A DNA stretch of 64,000 nt from Heligmosomoides polygyrus polygyrus (Eukaryota > Nematoda > Chromadorea > Rhabditida > Heligmosomidae). The DNA lies in assembly GCA_947396885.1 (NCBI GenBank), contig OX377202.1, positions 10,850,001 through 10,914,000 on the forward strand, given 5' to 3'. A program made the position numbers and the translations under genes. Every line of letters begins with the position of its first letter. The stretch's first letter is position 1. The notes under the pieces are model-generated. The model did no database searches, was not told the origin of the DNA, and saw only the letters and a list, made by a program, of their open reading frames with translations. This document shows, in pieces, positions 10,941 through 21,184 of the stretch.

Positions 10941-11766
10941 CAAAAATTTCGGTCTACGTAAAAGAAAGCATTGGTGATCAGGTAGTGGGCTATTGAATGC
11001 ACTTGACGAGATCATCGTCGGCGGTCGGTCGGTCGACTGAGCATGTGGGTGTTTTTAAGAACAGGCCCGGACATAGGGTGATGGATGATCGGGAGCTGAG
11101 CCCGGTGTGCCTCGATCGTTTATTTCGCGATTTCTTCCTCGGCACCGCGACGACGACGAGACGACAGACACGCGCATTAATCCTCCCTTATCACTCGAAT
11201 CACACGTGAGGAATCACCGGCGGCCGGCCGTCGCCTGCACAAACTCATTTCTCTCAGCCGGGCTCCATTTCCACGCTTCTTCGTTGAGATTAAGCAGCGC
11301 CATTAAGAAGATCGGCTGCGGCGCTCTACTTCTCAGAGACACCTGCTGTTTGTTTTCATTCCTCGGACCTGAAAAAAGTCGGTGAGAGGCCAAGTGAAAG
11401 ATGGCGCTTCATAATAGCCGCATCAGTTGCTAGACTCCACCTGCGGTTGCAGCGTCGCCATTGTGAACCGCACACTTCTTCGGAACTTTTCTTTGCTCGG
11501 AAAGCTGTGCGTCCAGCTCGAGTACTTCTCTCGACGGCTTTGTCTTACGGTAGCTTTTAACCTGTCAAGCAGTTGACTATTATAAAGACTTCAGAGGAAT
11601 TTTTCCTTCCATGCAGCGGTGTACCTATGCCAAGCAACTCTTCAATGCCGCACTGTGATCAGCTCCTCTTCAGTGTCTTCTTTGGCTCTGAAGGGCACCT
11701 TCCTTGCTTTTAAAATCTATGTTTTCTATTCTAATCTATTCTATTTATTCATTCATTTATACAATT
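10941..11766. other. Unassigned, partly GC-rich DNA
   Basis: The segment 11000-11560 is GC-rich with CGG/GAC-rich runs and no transposon ends. Open frames overlap on the plus strand without a recognisable domain or clear splice sites. It could be unique host sequence. Confidence 0.4.
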
Positions 11767-12197
11767 TTCACGTTGAATGGGACACTTTCCACGTAAAATT
11801 GGACATTCTTCTAAAATAGCCTAAGACCTTTAAAATCAAAGCGAACTCTTCCAAATCGAAATCACCTTTAGGTAGGTTAACCTGCAGACTCACTAAGATA
11901 GTTTGAATCATTTTTTACTTCAGAAATTTTGGTATAACTTTATTTGAAATTTCTATCAATGTGTTCACTTATTGGGTGAATGAATTAAAACTTCAAAGAA
12001 GGTTATACTAAAATTTTCCTTGAACAAAAAATTATTCTAACATTTTTGAAGAGTTTCTAGTTTAATGCGGAAGAAGCCCATTTCAGTTTGGAAGGATTCG
12101 GTTTGATTTCAAAAGTTTTAGGCAAGCTTAAAAGTGTCCAATTTGACGTGAACAGTGTCCAATTTGATTTAAAAAATGTAAAATTCGACGTGAAAAT
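11767..12197. repeat. GTGTCC element (a): short version with long inverted arms
   Basis: The left arm (TTCACGTTGAATGGGACAC..., AAATCAAAGCGAACTC) is the inverse of the right arm (GGTTTGATTTCAAAAG..., AAAGTGTCCAATTTGACGTG). The arms are about 120-150 bp with a short core, giving a 430-bp MITE-like element. Longer relatives with the same arms lie at 36957, 37437, 55790 and 62020. There is no coding potential. Confidence 0.75.
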
Positions 12198-12329
12198 GAT
12201 ATGTATTCCTTTTTTAACTCTAGCGCTTCAGAAACTCTTTCTACATTGCTTTTGCTGTTGTTTGTATAAATCTACCCCTTTTATTCTCCCTTATTATTGC
12301 CTTCTCAGCGCTTAATAGTAGAGCTGGAG

Positions 12330-12690
12330 AAAGCGCTAAATGTCGAGTTCTCCCTGACTTCAAGTTCCTGGTTTGGGTCCTGCCCAGATATCACTTGTCC
12401 ATCGGCAGTCCGCCGCATGTCATTTCGCGTGCCAGTGCCAAATCAAATGTTTTTTTTGTAAATTTAGTCAATTTCTTCTTATTTTTTCCTTCTAGACTAG
12501 TAATTTAATCTCATGGCTTATTTCTGTGAGGTTCTTCGTTTTGCACTTGAGGCACGTCTCTAAGACGTATTTAAACAAATGAATAAATGAATAAATAAAT
12601 ACGCATTCGAATTGTCTCTACGATACCATGCAAGAGTGAAATGCATGGCGCATCTCAAGCGAGGATTAATTAACGGACAATATTGTCATT
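12330..12690 (+). repeat. SINE copy, degenerate and split by ~160 bp
   Basis: The first part (about 12330-12435) holds a decayed B box (CAAGTTCCTGGTTTGGGTCC) and the CATCGGC segment. The distal part (12598-12690, AAATACGCATTCGAATTG, then GCATGGCGCATCTC) follows after an unrelated insertion with an AAATGAATAAATGA tract. The tRNA-like head is missing. Confidence 0.6.
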
Positions 12691-12959
12691 TACTCCTTTA
12701 TCACTGCTTTCTGTGTTTCTAAATTTTCTGTCTTATTTTCTATCATCGATTGTTTCCTTCTTGTAAGTTTTAATCGTGCCTCCCATAAAACGAAGCTGTA
12801 TTTCTAAGGCTAATGCAAGTTCTATGAACACGAGAACGCATTCAGAATCTTGTGTGGGAAGAAGCATGTATGGCCTCTAAAACAAAATGGCATCGATCCC
12901 TCTATGAGAACGGTTCTTGCTAATTCCTAAAAAAATTGAGAATAAGGTCTTTACTTGGG

Positions 12960-13210
12960 AGCGTGCTAGCGCAGTCGGAGGAGGCGCGGCCGGGTGTGAT
13001 CTGCACCATGTATCAGGTTCTTGGTTCGAGTTTCCTGCCCAGGTAACCAAGCTCTTCATCCCTTCAGGGTGGGCCAATTGCTACCAGATGCTGGTTTGTC
13101 CATCGGCTGGCGTTTTAGGTCATTTCATAGGCCATCCAGACTGCATCCACGACGTCTACTAGGAGTAGAACGCGTGGCGCATCCCACAAGCGAATTGATT
13201 GTCGCCGTAC
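12960..13210 (+). repeat. SINE copy, diverged
   Basis: The head AGCGCAGTCGGAGGAGGCG is well kept. The B box reads GGTTCGAGTTTCC, closer to a real tRNA than most copies. The middle has a deletion (TTTGTCCATCGGCTGGCG) and the tail is lost. Confidence 0.85.
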
Positions 13211-13211
13211 C

Positions 13212-13330
13212 TCGTACGCGATTTTTCGAATATTCGAATGAGAGTGTTTAAATTCGAATGAAAACTATCCGAATATCTATTCGAATAGGTCATTCGAGCA
13301 GAACTACAACTCCAGATTTGCGCCTGATTT
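13212..13330. repeat. TTCGAAT-rich repeat, copy 2
   Basis: Repeated TTCGAATATTCGAATG-type strings end in GTCATTCGAGCAGAACTAC, matching the organisation of 4144-4375. It abuts the end of a SINE. Confidence 0.55.
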
Positions 13331-13826
13331 ATGTTGATCCCCATTCATATATTCAGAGCATTGGTGTTTCAAACAGGATCTCATTTTTCTCTTTTCTTAT
13401 TCTTTTCTTCATTTTCGTTTTCTTTCTATCTCCATACCTAGTCACTTTGAACCAGTCATATTCCATTCAGTATCCGAGCTTGTGGATGAGAATGCAGGAT
13501 TCAATTTCCATGAAATGTGTTGCCCGAAATGGCTTAGGCGAAGAATGTGGATGAGTTTGAGCTCGGAACCGCCTTAAAGATGACTTGCGCACAACGATGC
13601 AGGTTCAGCTGCTGTCGGACCACTTGACAGTTCCTTCAAGCAGGTTTCTCAGCAACGTATGAATGCTTCACCTCCTGCTATTCCAGTTCGATCGAACTGA
13701 TGATATGCCCCAGTTGCTGTAGGGTCCATTAATGTAGACTGCAAGACACATCCTTAAGCATTATCCCAAACACTCTTAAACATATAAGGATAAAAGCGAA
13801 GGTCGGCGTTTATCCATTCTTTGCGC

Positions 13827-14112
13827 AATAAAGGATAAAGTATAAGGGCGGCGTTATTCAACCCCCTTTGGGATGCGCCACGCGTTTTACTTCTACGGGA
13901 TGGGAGGCGATGCGTATTTGGCCGTACAATGACTTGCGGTGGCCAGCCGATGAACAAGTCAGCGCTTTATCCTTCCCAGACAAGTCTGGTACCAATTCAC
14001 CGACCCCGGAGGGATGGAAGACTTGGTTGGACTGGGCGGGAAATCCGAACCAGGAACCTGGTATCGGGTGCACGCGACAGTCGCGCCTCCTCCGACTGCG
14101 CTACACGCACCC
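13827..14112 (-). repeat. SINE copy, full length
   Basis: The copy runs from the AAAGGATAAAG tail at 13829 to the head at 14112. It is well preserved; the G stem has lost two bases relative to the common form (GACAGTCGCGCC). The next SINE follows immediately, in the same orientation. Confidence 0.93.
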
Positions 14113-14347
14113 TCTTTGCGCAATACGCCAAGCATTTCACTTTTATAGGATGATGTGGACGCAGTTTGTATAGATATTTGACCAGCTGATGGACTAGAGC
14201 CCTACCTTTATATGTAGATCAGTGTGTTAACCAATTCGCTGAGGCTTGGGTAATGGAAGACTAGTCAGGGTGTACTGGGCGGGAAATCCGAACCAAGGAC
14301 TCTGAATCGCAACCGGCGCCTTCTCCAACTGCGCTGCCACACTCCCG
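14113..14347 (-). repeat. SINE copy, old, abutting the previous copy
   Basis: The copy is diverged but colinear: CAATACGCCAAGCATTTC distal end, GGCGGGAAATCCGAACC B-box region, and a GCGCTGCCACAC head. It forms a head-to-tail pair with 13827-14112, suggesting insertion next to, or mobilisation as, a dimer. Confidence 0.7.
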
Positions 14348-14875
14348 TTAACCTCAGGAGTCTCTCTTAATCAAACCATCACTTTGTTGCAATCGAGCTT
14401 AAAGGCTGTCTAGATCTTCTGCTGCAAGCTCTTCCGTAAAAACAGCGCTGAATATGTGAGGAATGTTCGCCCAGGAAACGAGCATGGCCGAGACGCCGCC
14501 ATCCAGAATATCTCGCTAAGGGATCGCGACTCAATCAAGGTCTTCGTGTCTACCACTAAGAGCATCTTCATCGTCTCGTCTCGCATGGTAGACTCACTTT
14601 GGTTTCAAAAGCGTAAACCGTTTAAAGTCAGTTTGAAGTAGCCCTCTCTCAAACGTGTTCCTGTCCCTGATCATACTAGAGTCGCGGCAAAACATCCTTG
14701 CAACGCCTTGTATTTAGTTAAAATCACTTTTTCCCTTTAGATAGTGGTACTAAAACCACATAGCAATTCGCGTCGTAAAAAAATAAGTAAAAACGGAAAG
14801 TTTTGAGCTCTGAAGCTGTGAAATTCTTAGAGCCATTCCAATAATTACGCTTGCCGACATTCTCTGTCCATCTAG
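14348..14875. other. Unassigned DNA upstream of candidate exons
   Basis: A 61-codon plus frame (14456-14641) is open but its ends do not coincide with good splice sites. It might include another exon of the candidate gene that follows; this cannot be decided by eye. Confidence 0.35.
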
Positions 14876-15339
14876 GGATGCCCTTGCGTGATTCAGTACA
14901 TCATCAGCGCTCAGCAAACGAAATTGTCAGCCGTGTAAGTGGAGCGAGTAATCCAGACGACGTCATCGTTCCTGTTGTTCGCAGAGTGCAATGGGAAAGA
15001 CTGGCGAAGAACCTCAGTGACGGTAAAGTGTCGAATAAGGCTTTCACATCCTCTTCCTCTCATCTGAACGAGGTTCAAGTTAAGCCTTTGCGTTCTCATT
15101 TTTGAAACATGGGTTCTACTTTCAGGGGAAAAAGGTGTTACGATCTTATCGGCCCTACGATTGGCCTTTATTAAAACGACTGTTCTTTCAGTCACTAGCT
15201 CTTGGGCATTACCCTCGACTCAGAAAAGAAGAAGAAAAAACTCTCAGAAAAGAAAAAAACAGAAAAAACTTTCGCGTATCCAGAAAAGCTTTCGAGGCTT
15301 TCAGGATACTCGAAAGAAATCCATCCATGAACAACAGAA
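14876..15339 (+). CDS. Candidate three-exon piece of a host gene
   Basis: Three blocks join in one frame through consensus splice sites. Exon 14876-14934 follows CATCTAG and ends before GTAAGT. A 50-nt intron ends TTCGCAG. Exon 14985-15022 ends before GTAAAG. A 103-nt intron ends CTACTTTCAG. Exon 15126-15339 ends before GTGAGT. The phases agree (2, then 1). The first exon encodes CPCVIQYIISAQQTKLSA, the second VQWERLAKNLSD, and the third starts EKGVTILSALRLAFIKTTVL and becomes very basic (KRRRKNSQKRKKQKK). No family is recognised. The hydrophobic stretch could be a membrane segment, and the lysine/arginine tract could be a nuclear-import or RNA-binding patch. The third block is also open in another frame, so the model is tentative. 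Both ends continue outside. Confidence 0.4.
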
Positions 15340-16375
15340 GTGAGTGCATCTCAATTACCAGTGAGTTCTTGCCTTTTATTCCATTGTGCGAACTGTGAGG
15401 GCTTCGCATATACTGCCATGTGCATTTTTCGACATTCGGCACACCATGCAGCATATTTGACCGCCAAAGTGCTTCTCACTTGCTCCATGGTGGCCACTGG
15501 CCAGTCGGTCTTCCTGCGCTGGCGGAATATCGCTGAGTGAACTCACTAGATTTGGGTGTTCTGCCTGACTCTCTGGGGATTGGTTGATACTGGCCAAAGG
15601 AGGGGATACGATGCTTCTGACCCAAACAGCATCACAGACGAGAAAATTTCGAGCTTCTTTCAAGCTTTGAAGAAAGCGAGTTAGTCGAAACGTCAGCCGT
15701 AATAATAAATAATTTTATAACAAACCTGGAAGGCACAGAAGAATAGTCAATTGATAAGCTCTGGAGTCAGTTTCTTGTCTTTTCAGTGACTGTGGAAGAA
15801 CGTATGTATCTGCTTTCCACACGGTTAATTGAAGTAAACGCTCTACGGTAAAGCGAAGTGAACTAGAATTTTAAATGACACATTTCTGTGTTGGATACGT
15901 TACCGCAATCCACCTGACTTATAGAGCACAGAAGTTTGCGTTTCTGGCCTATGAGCAACATCAGAACCACAACCAAAAACATCAAAACAAGCGAAATCAG
16001 CACAGGCAGGGTGTACGACAAGCACCCCGCCCCGCATCTGTCGCCCTTCTCACGGAACTAGATTTCTCCTCTGTCTCTCCTCTCGGGAGTATGGATTCGT
16101 TCATACTTTCATCGCCATGCGGCGCGACGCCATGTGTAGAGGCAAAGTTGATTGATCGCGTCACTCAACGTGGACAGCGAGGTACTGTATCTCTAGTTGG
16201 GACCTGCTGCTGCTATTCGCCTTCCCGCCTTCTGTCCGCGTTCTGGCGGCGAATGGCTAGAGCGTAGACAGCCTCTGCCTGCGACAAATCGGGGCGAAAT
16301 CAACGGCAGCGGCAATAGTGATGTGAATCATTCATGCCACCGCCGCCGGCGAGCTCTGCGTCTCTCACCTGAAGC
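15340..16375. other. Unassigned DNA
   Basis: Frames on both strands are open for up to 130 codons without a domain. At about 16110-16180 a GACGCCATG...GATCGCGTCAC string resembles the middle of the short MITEs at 20279 and 20522, so a decayed MITE may be present. Confidence 0.35.
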
Positions 16376-17480
16376 GCTCCGCACACTTCTGCGGCGTTGC
16401 CGCAGCCCTACCCTTCATCATAGGGCAAGGACGCAGAGGCCGCCGGCGCCGTCCCATACCCGCACACTTTTGCGGCATTGCCTCACCGACGGCAATAATG
16501 TTTCAAATAATTGTTGCCGTCGGTGCGGCAATGTCGCAGGCAGAGACCGTTTGCGCTCTAGCCGTCGCGCTGGGAAACTGAAATGAAAACACATGTATCC
16601 TTTAGCTGATCGATAGGGCCAATCAGCTGTTAATTCTCGACGATCCGGACGACGTTTGTGGTGGTTTTCTATTTTCTTGTGCTGGTGTTAGCTATTTCGC
16701 TTGTTTATTACCCCTTTGATAGGTTAGGTGTGATAGGTTACTTGTTGAGTAAGCTGTTGTTCCGTCAAGAGCCCCATTTTCAATCCTCAAATATATCGCT
16801 CGAAGTTTGCCGCGGGATTATTATTTCGTAGCGCTGGGAAACTGAAATGAAAACACATGTATCCTTTAAGTTAGCTGATCGATAGGGCCAATCAGCTGTT
16901 AATTCTCGACGGTCCGGACGACGTTTGTGGTGGTTTTCTATTTTTCTTGTGCTGGTGTTAGCTATTTCGCTTGTTTATTACCCCTTTGATAGGTTAGGTG
17001 TGATAGGTTACTTGTTGAGTAAGCTGTTGTTCCGTCAAGAGCCCCATTTTCAATCCTCAAATATATCGCTCGAAGTTTGCCGCGGGATTATTATTTCGTA
17101 GTGATATTATTTCTTTGTTCTTCCATTTCAGGAAATCAATGAGCCACATCATATGCTATATTCTACTGTAGAGAATGGATGAAATGATGAAATGGAGAGT
17201 TCCAGCCGATTTCTTGATTCGTGCGCGCATCGCTCATCGGGTCGCGGTTTCCTTCGGGGCGAGTAGGTCCCAACTGGAGAGCGCTGTGACGGCGCCGTGC
17301 TGCGGCAACGTCGGAGCACGGCGCCATCGCAGTGGGGAAGAACGCTGCAACCTGAAGGCTCCGCCCCACTTTTGCCGGCTGCCGGCTGCGGCAACGCCGC
17401 AAAAGTGTGCGGAGCCCTTAAGGTTAAGAATAGGGGCGGCGCTGCCGCAGAAGTATGTGGGGCCTTTAGCATCAGATCGC
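16376..17480. repeat. GC-rich inverted-repeat pair flanking a tandem duplication
   Basis: The left string CTCCGCACACTTCTGCGGCG (from 16378), continuing into TTGCCGCAGCC, is the inverse of GGCTGCGGCAACGCCGCAAA with AGTGTGCGGAG at about 17385-17412. Further copies of the GCGGCAATG/CATTGCCGC motif occur in both flanks. This looks like nested or broken MITEs of one GC-rich family, with the 16567-17101 duplication between them. Long open frames here are compositional. Confidence 0.55.
16567..17101. repeat. Tandem duplication, units of 264 and about 270 bp
   Basis: The two units, 16567-16830 and 16831-17101, are almost identical. Each starts GCGCTGGGAAACTG and ends GGGATTATTATTTCGTAG. The second differs mainly by a 5-bp TTAAG insertion, one A/G change (CGACGATCC versus CGACGGTCC) and one extra T. 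Such near-identity implies a very recent event or an assembly artefact. Confidence 0.92.
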
Positions 17481-17791
17481 CAAAAGTCTCGAAATTCCCA
17501 CGTTGCGATTGATCGCGGTGGATTGGGGCATTGTTTTGCTGACCAAGCTGTGCTTCGCGGTAAACCCGGAAGTGTGTGCACACTTACGTGTGTGCAAGTA
17601 CGCAGTTGTGCGTTATCGCGTGCCCGCGTCGTCGGCTGGCTCGTCCGAAACAGCACGGCGCGATGGAACGTATCGCTCTGTTCGAATCCCCCGGAGATGG
17701 AAGCATAAACGGGCCTATGACACCCCTCCGCGACACGTCGCTGAGCAACTGCGCGACAATTCTTCTGGCGAAATCGGCTGCGCTGAGTACG

Positions 17792-17868
17792 GTATTTCCA
17801 CATGTGGGCCAACTTTCGCTCCGCAGCCGAAATCGCTGGAGCGAAAGTTGGCTCACATGTGGAAATAC
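17792..17868. repeat. Hairpin with 31-bp arms
   Basis: The arms GTATTTCCACATGTG... and ...CACATGTGGAAATAC are nearly perfect inverses around a 15-base loop. It may be the terminal pair of a minimal MITE. It makes the overlapping 185-codon plus frame (17503-18060) unlikely to be a real gene. Confidence 0.85.
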
Positions 17869-19208
17869 AGTACTCTCGCCTGCATCAGTGCATCAGTGAG
17901 GGATACCATAGGCCTTACCCAGGAGGATTGGAGTTTTTCCTATTTTATTCCTTCCTGCTCTTCAGACGTTGAAACAGCCTCTCTGTTAGTTTTCGCCGTC
18001 AGATCAAAGGGCCGCACGCCACGCGAAGCAGATCTTCTATTCATTATGATGACTTCCTAGCAGAAAAGTCTTTCAACAGCTGTGTGAGGGCCCCGGCTCC
18101 TTTGCCGACTACAGTTCGTGCCGCTTCTTTTTCAGTTCATGCCTTCAGTTTTACACTACTTGATCAATTGCTAGATCACTCAACATTTCCGAAGTCAGGT
18201 ATGCTGTTCCTGTGGTAACATACGACACAGCTTTTCCACAAGAAAACTATGTTGGTCCGAATTTCATAGCTGAAACCGTTTCTATAATCCTATGAAATGT
18301 AGGCCCCTTGCTCTTTAAGATGAATTACGAAACCATACTCTAGTTAGAATGACAAGAATTTCATGACCTATCAGAAAGTTTGTGTAATTTTTCACTGATT
18401 GTATGCCGACATTTTTGTTTTGAATAGACACTAACTACAATATGAATGATGAATGACTCCTTGAAAACGCAATCTAAATCTCCTACGACTTCGGCACCAT
18501 AAATTTCACAGATCCAAGTGTTTCCAATGAAATCTCAGTCTTCGATAGCTTTTTCTGATCTCAAACTAACTGGTATATGTGCTGATGGTATGTTCATTCT
18601 GTCCTTTATCCTTGCTCATCGTTAAATTTGTCCCGAATTTGCTATCAACTTCAAGGTTTCTTTCACCGAATTATTTTTATCATGATTTCAGTAATCAACC
18701 GGCCTAGTGTTTGGTCTAGCTTTGTGCAAAACCGATTGACATAGACTATCTACTTTTTGTGAAATCCGACGTTTTCTCTTTACTTTAGACGATGAAATTT
18801 AGAGAAAATCTACAAAATCAATCGAAAGCAGCTGGCTGATCAATGCTGTTGTAAACCCTGCTTGTCAGGCACGGCATTTACTTTTTCTTTATTTCATAGG
18901 ACATAGAAGTGCGCTCAACAACTGTCGTTTCAAATGGTCAATTGCAATAGCTCATTGAGAAGCTTAATATCTGATTTTTCCATCAAGTTAGGAAACATGT
19001 TTTATAGGCACGCGATTTATTTAAATATTGCAGAAGAGGAAAACGCGTGCTATACATCTCTGTTGCCAGGTCATGGATAAGATCATCTTTCATCACATGC
19101 AAACGTCTGTATGAGGTGAATTCGTTACTATCCATGAGCGACAATCTTTTTTTCTTCTTCTTCCTGGTATGTCAAAAATGCATTTTGAACGTTCGTTAGA
19201 AGAAATGA
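17869..19208. other. No feature recognised
   Basis: This is AT-rich sequence without long frames, repeats or transposon ends, one of the longest quiet stretches of the window. It is a candidate for unique intronic or intergenic host DNA. Confidence 0.45.
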
Positions 19209-19421
19209 CGGTAATTATGAAGCAAAGGGCCCGTGATACCGTCGGATTTCCGGGAAACATGTTAACGCGGCAACGGCAACGGAAACGCGGCAAACCCACG
19301 GCATGCACGAAACACGAACGGTGCTTCATAAGTACCGGCCCCATGGTGCCGTGGAATTGCCGCGTTAACATGTTTCCCGGCAACCCCACGGCACCACGGG
19401 CTCCCTGCTTCATAACTACCG
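19209..19421. repeat. MITE, CGGTA-TTATGAAGC family, copy 1
   Basis: The terminal inverted repeats are about 60 bp (left CGGTAATTATGAAGCAAAGG, right its inverse with GGGAGCCCG changes), followed inward by ACATGTTAACGCGGCAA on both sides. Total length is about 213 bp. The second copy at 21581 shares the outer end and the GGGCCCGTG motif. There is no coding capacity. Confidence 0.85.
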
Positions 19422-20278
19422 AAGCGTCACCTTTGCTCACCTTTTTCTACATTTTATTTCGTTCCTGATATGCTTTTTGTGTAATTAATGGTTACGTGTG
19501 TAAGCCGTATGTTATACCTCGGTCGCGTCGCCCGGCGTCGCCCTGTCCGGAATGAATCGCGCGCACCCACGACCAATCGCGCCGCCCAGCGTCGGATCGC
19601 GTCGCGCTCGAAATAGGTGCGATGCGATGGATCGTGGTAATGAGGCGCGGTTTGGCTCCGATCAGCTGATTTTCGCAGTGCTGCCTCGCACTTGTCCTTG
19701 AGTTTTGCTTTATTTTTATAAGGAGACCCCTTTATATGTTTTGGGCTTTCTCCGTAAACTTTTTAGTCCCATTTCAGTCCCAAGGCGCTCGGATTCCATG
19801 AACTCCTTTCGATAGGCATATCCTCTGGCGTATCCATGATCCATTGCTGACCCTTAGGATCAGCCATGGCTCGTGAGCGCTAGAAACGTATCCGTCCGAT
19901 AACCTTTAGGATCAGCAGTGCTTCGAGAATACCAGAGGTGTGTCCCTGAGTACCGCAGAAGCAGAAAAACTGAGTAAACAGACGTGGTCCCAGAAATATG
20001 TGCACAATGGCGTGCTTGCTGGTACGCAATGGTAATCGCGGATCGCGTCGCTGGCTGTTCGGAGTGCTCATCGCCTTCCAAAACAGCGCGACGCGATCGG
20101 ACGAAGTATGGAAGTATAAACGGGGCCTTATAGTCTGCGCCCACGACGCGCGGAGAGCCCGCGTCTTTTTCTCACACTCTTTCGCGTGCACTCTCTAGCT
20201 CGTCATGCCGAGGCTCACGCGCTGTCGGCGACGGGTCGCTGCGTCGCCTACGTGTCGCCGAAGTATAACATATACCTA
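19422..20278. other. GACGC-rich zone with fragmentary MITEs
   Basis: Motifs such as GTCGCGTCGC and GAAGTATAAACGGGGCCTTA (20111-20133) are single ends of the MITE family seen intact at 20279 and 20522. The zone is probably a pile-up of broken copies. Confidence 0.5.
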
Positions 20279-20414
20279 AGGCCCTGTTTGTACTTATGAC
20301 GCCGAGCGACGCGACGACATGCGTAGTGGCCAAATTGATCGGTCGCGTCGCACGATCAATGTAGCCATAATAGGTGCCGTCGCGTCGCTCAAAGTCGAAG
20401 TATAAACGGGTCCT
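20279..20414. repeat. MITE, AGGCCC-TATACTT family, copy 1
   Basis: The left end AGGCCCTGTTTGTACTTATG is the inverse of the right end GAAGTATAAACGGGTCCT. Inside, GAGCGACGCGACG is mirrored by GTCGCGTCGCTC. The length is 136 bp. Flanks are TAA/TTAA-like, reminiscent of PIF/Harbinger targets, but the exact target duplication cannot be fixed. Confidence 0.8.
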
Positions 20415-20430
20415 TAAGAGACTAAGCTAA

Positions 20431-20473
20431 GCTCCCATATCGAATGCGCTGCGCGATGAGTCGATATGGGAGC
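20431..20473. repeat. Perfect 13-bp inverted repeat
   Basis: GCTCCCATATCGA and TCGATATGGGAGC flank a 17-base loop between two MITEs. It may be the core of a deleted element or a structured spacer. Confidence 0.75.
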
Positions 20474-20521
20474 ATATAATGACACTGCATCGGGCGTCGC
20501 GTGCACACTAAACGCTCTGTA

Positions 20522-20640
20522 AAGGCCCGTTTATACTTCAACCTCGAGCGACGCGACATGACGTATTGATCGAGTGACACGATCGATTAATTTGGGCAAC
20601 ATATCGCGTCGCTCGACGTCGGAAGTACAAACGGGGCCTA
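20522..20640. repeat. MITE, AGGCCC-TATACTT family, copy 2
   Basis: The ends AAGGCCCGTTTATACTTCAA and GGAAGTACAAACGGGGCCT are inverted repeats, with CGAGCGACGCGA mirrored by TCGCGTCGCTCG. The length is 119 bp. Same family as 20279-20414. Confidence 0.82.
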
Positions 20641-21184
20641 GTGCTTGCTTTGAACAAACAAATGAATAAATACAAATAGTGAACTAGAGTGGAGTATGCA
20701 AGTATAGACGAGTCGAAGATAGTAGGTGATGTACGCACCATACAGAGAGATTTTGAGAAGCAGCATCGTCTACCTGTCCCACCTCTTTCTTTGGCTTAAT
20801 GTATTCACATTCTTCGTCGTCTTGCCAGTGTTTACCTCCGGCAGCGTTTTCATTATAACATCAGCTTCTCCAGCCATTCATCTGTGTCGTCTGGAATTCC
20901 GCCGCGCCTTCGGCGATTAATTAAGTAAAACGTAATGTGGGAAGGTGCAATTACTTGGTGACGACAGCGGGAATGGATGGCGATAAACAATCACACCGTC
21001 AACCGCCGCCGTCGCTGCCATTCGACTCCGTTCGGGTCTGATTATCCGCGAGAAAACAGCAAATGCTGCTCGCCACGACCTCATTAATTAGGATACCTGC
21101 GAAAACACCGCCACTACCTTCTGCCGCCGTTCTCCTCCTTCAGCTTCTTCACTCCATCTTGCGTTGGTAGTACACTATTAGGTA
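20641..21184. other. Unassigned, possibly unique host DNA
   Basis: There are no repeats or transposon ends. The part 20820-21170 is GC-rich but contains isolated AT cores (GATTAATTAAG, CATTAATTAGG) of the TAATTA type bound by homeodomain proteins. This is only suggestive of a regulatory segment. Confidence 0.3.

Noticed and set aside
17503..18060. 185-codon plus-strand frame, one of the longer in the window.
   Set aside because: It crosses a 31-bp-arm hairpin and GC-rich MITE sequence and has no domain; other frames there are open as well.
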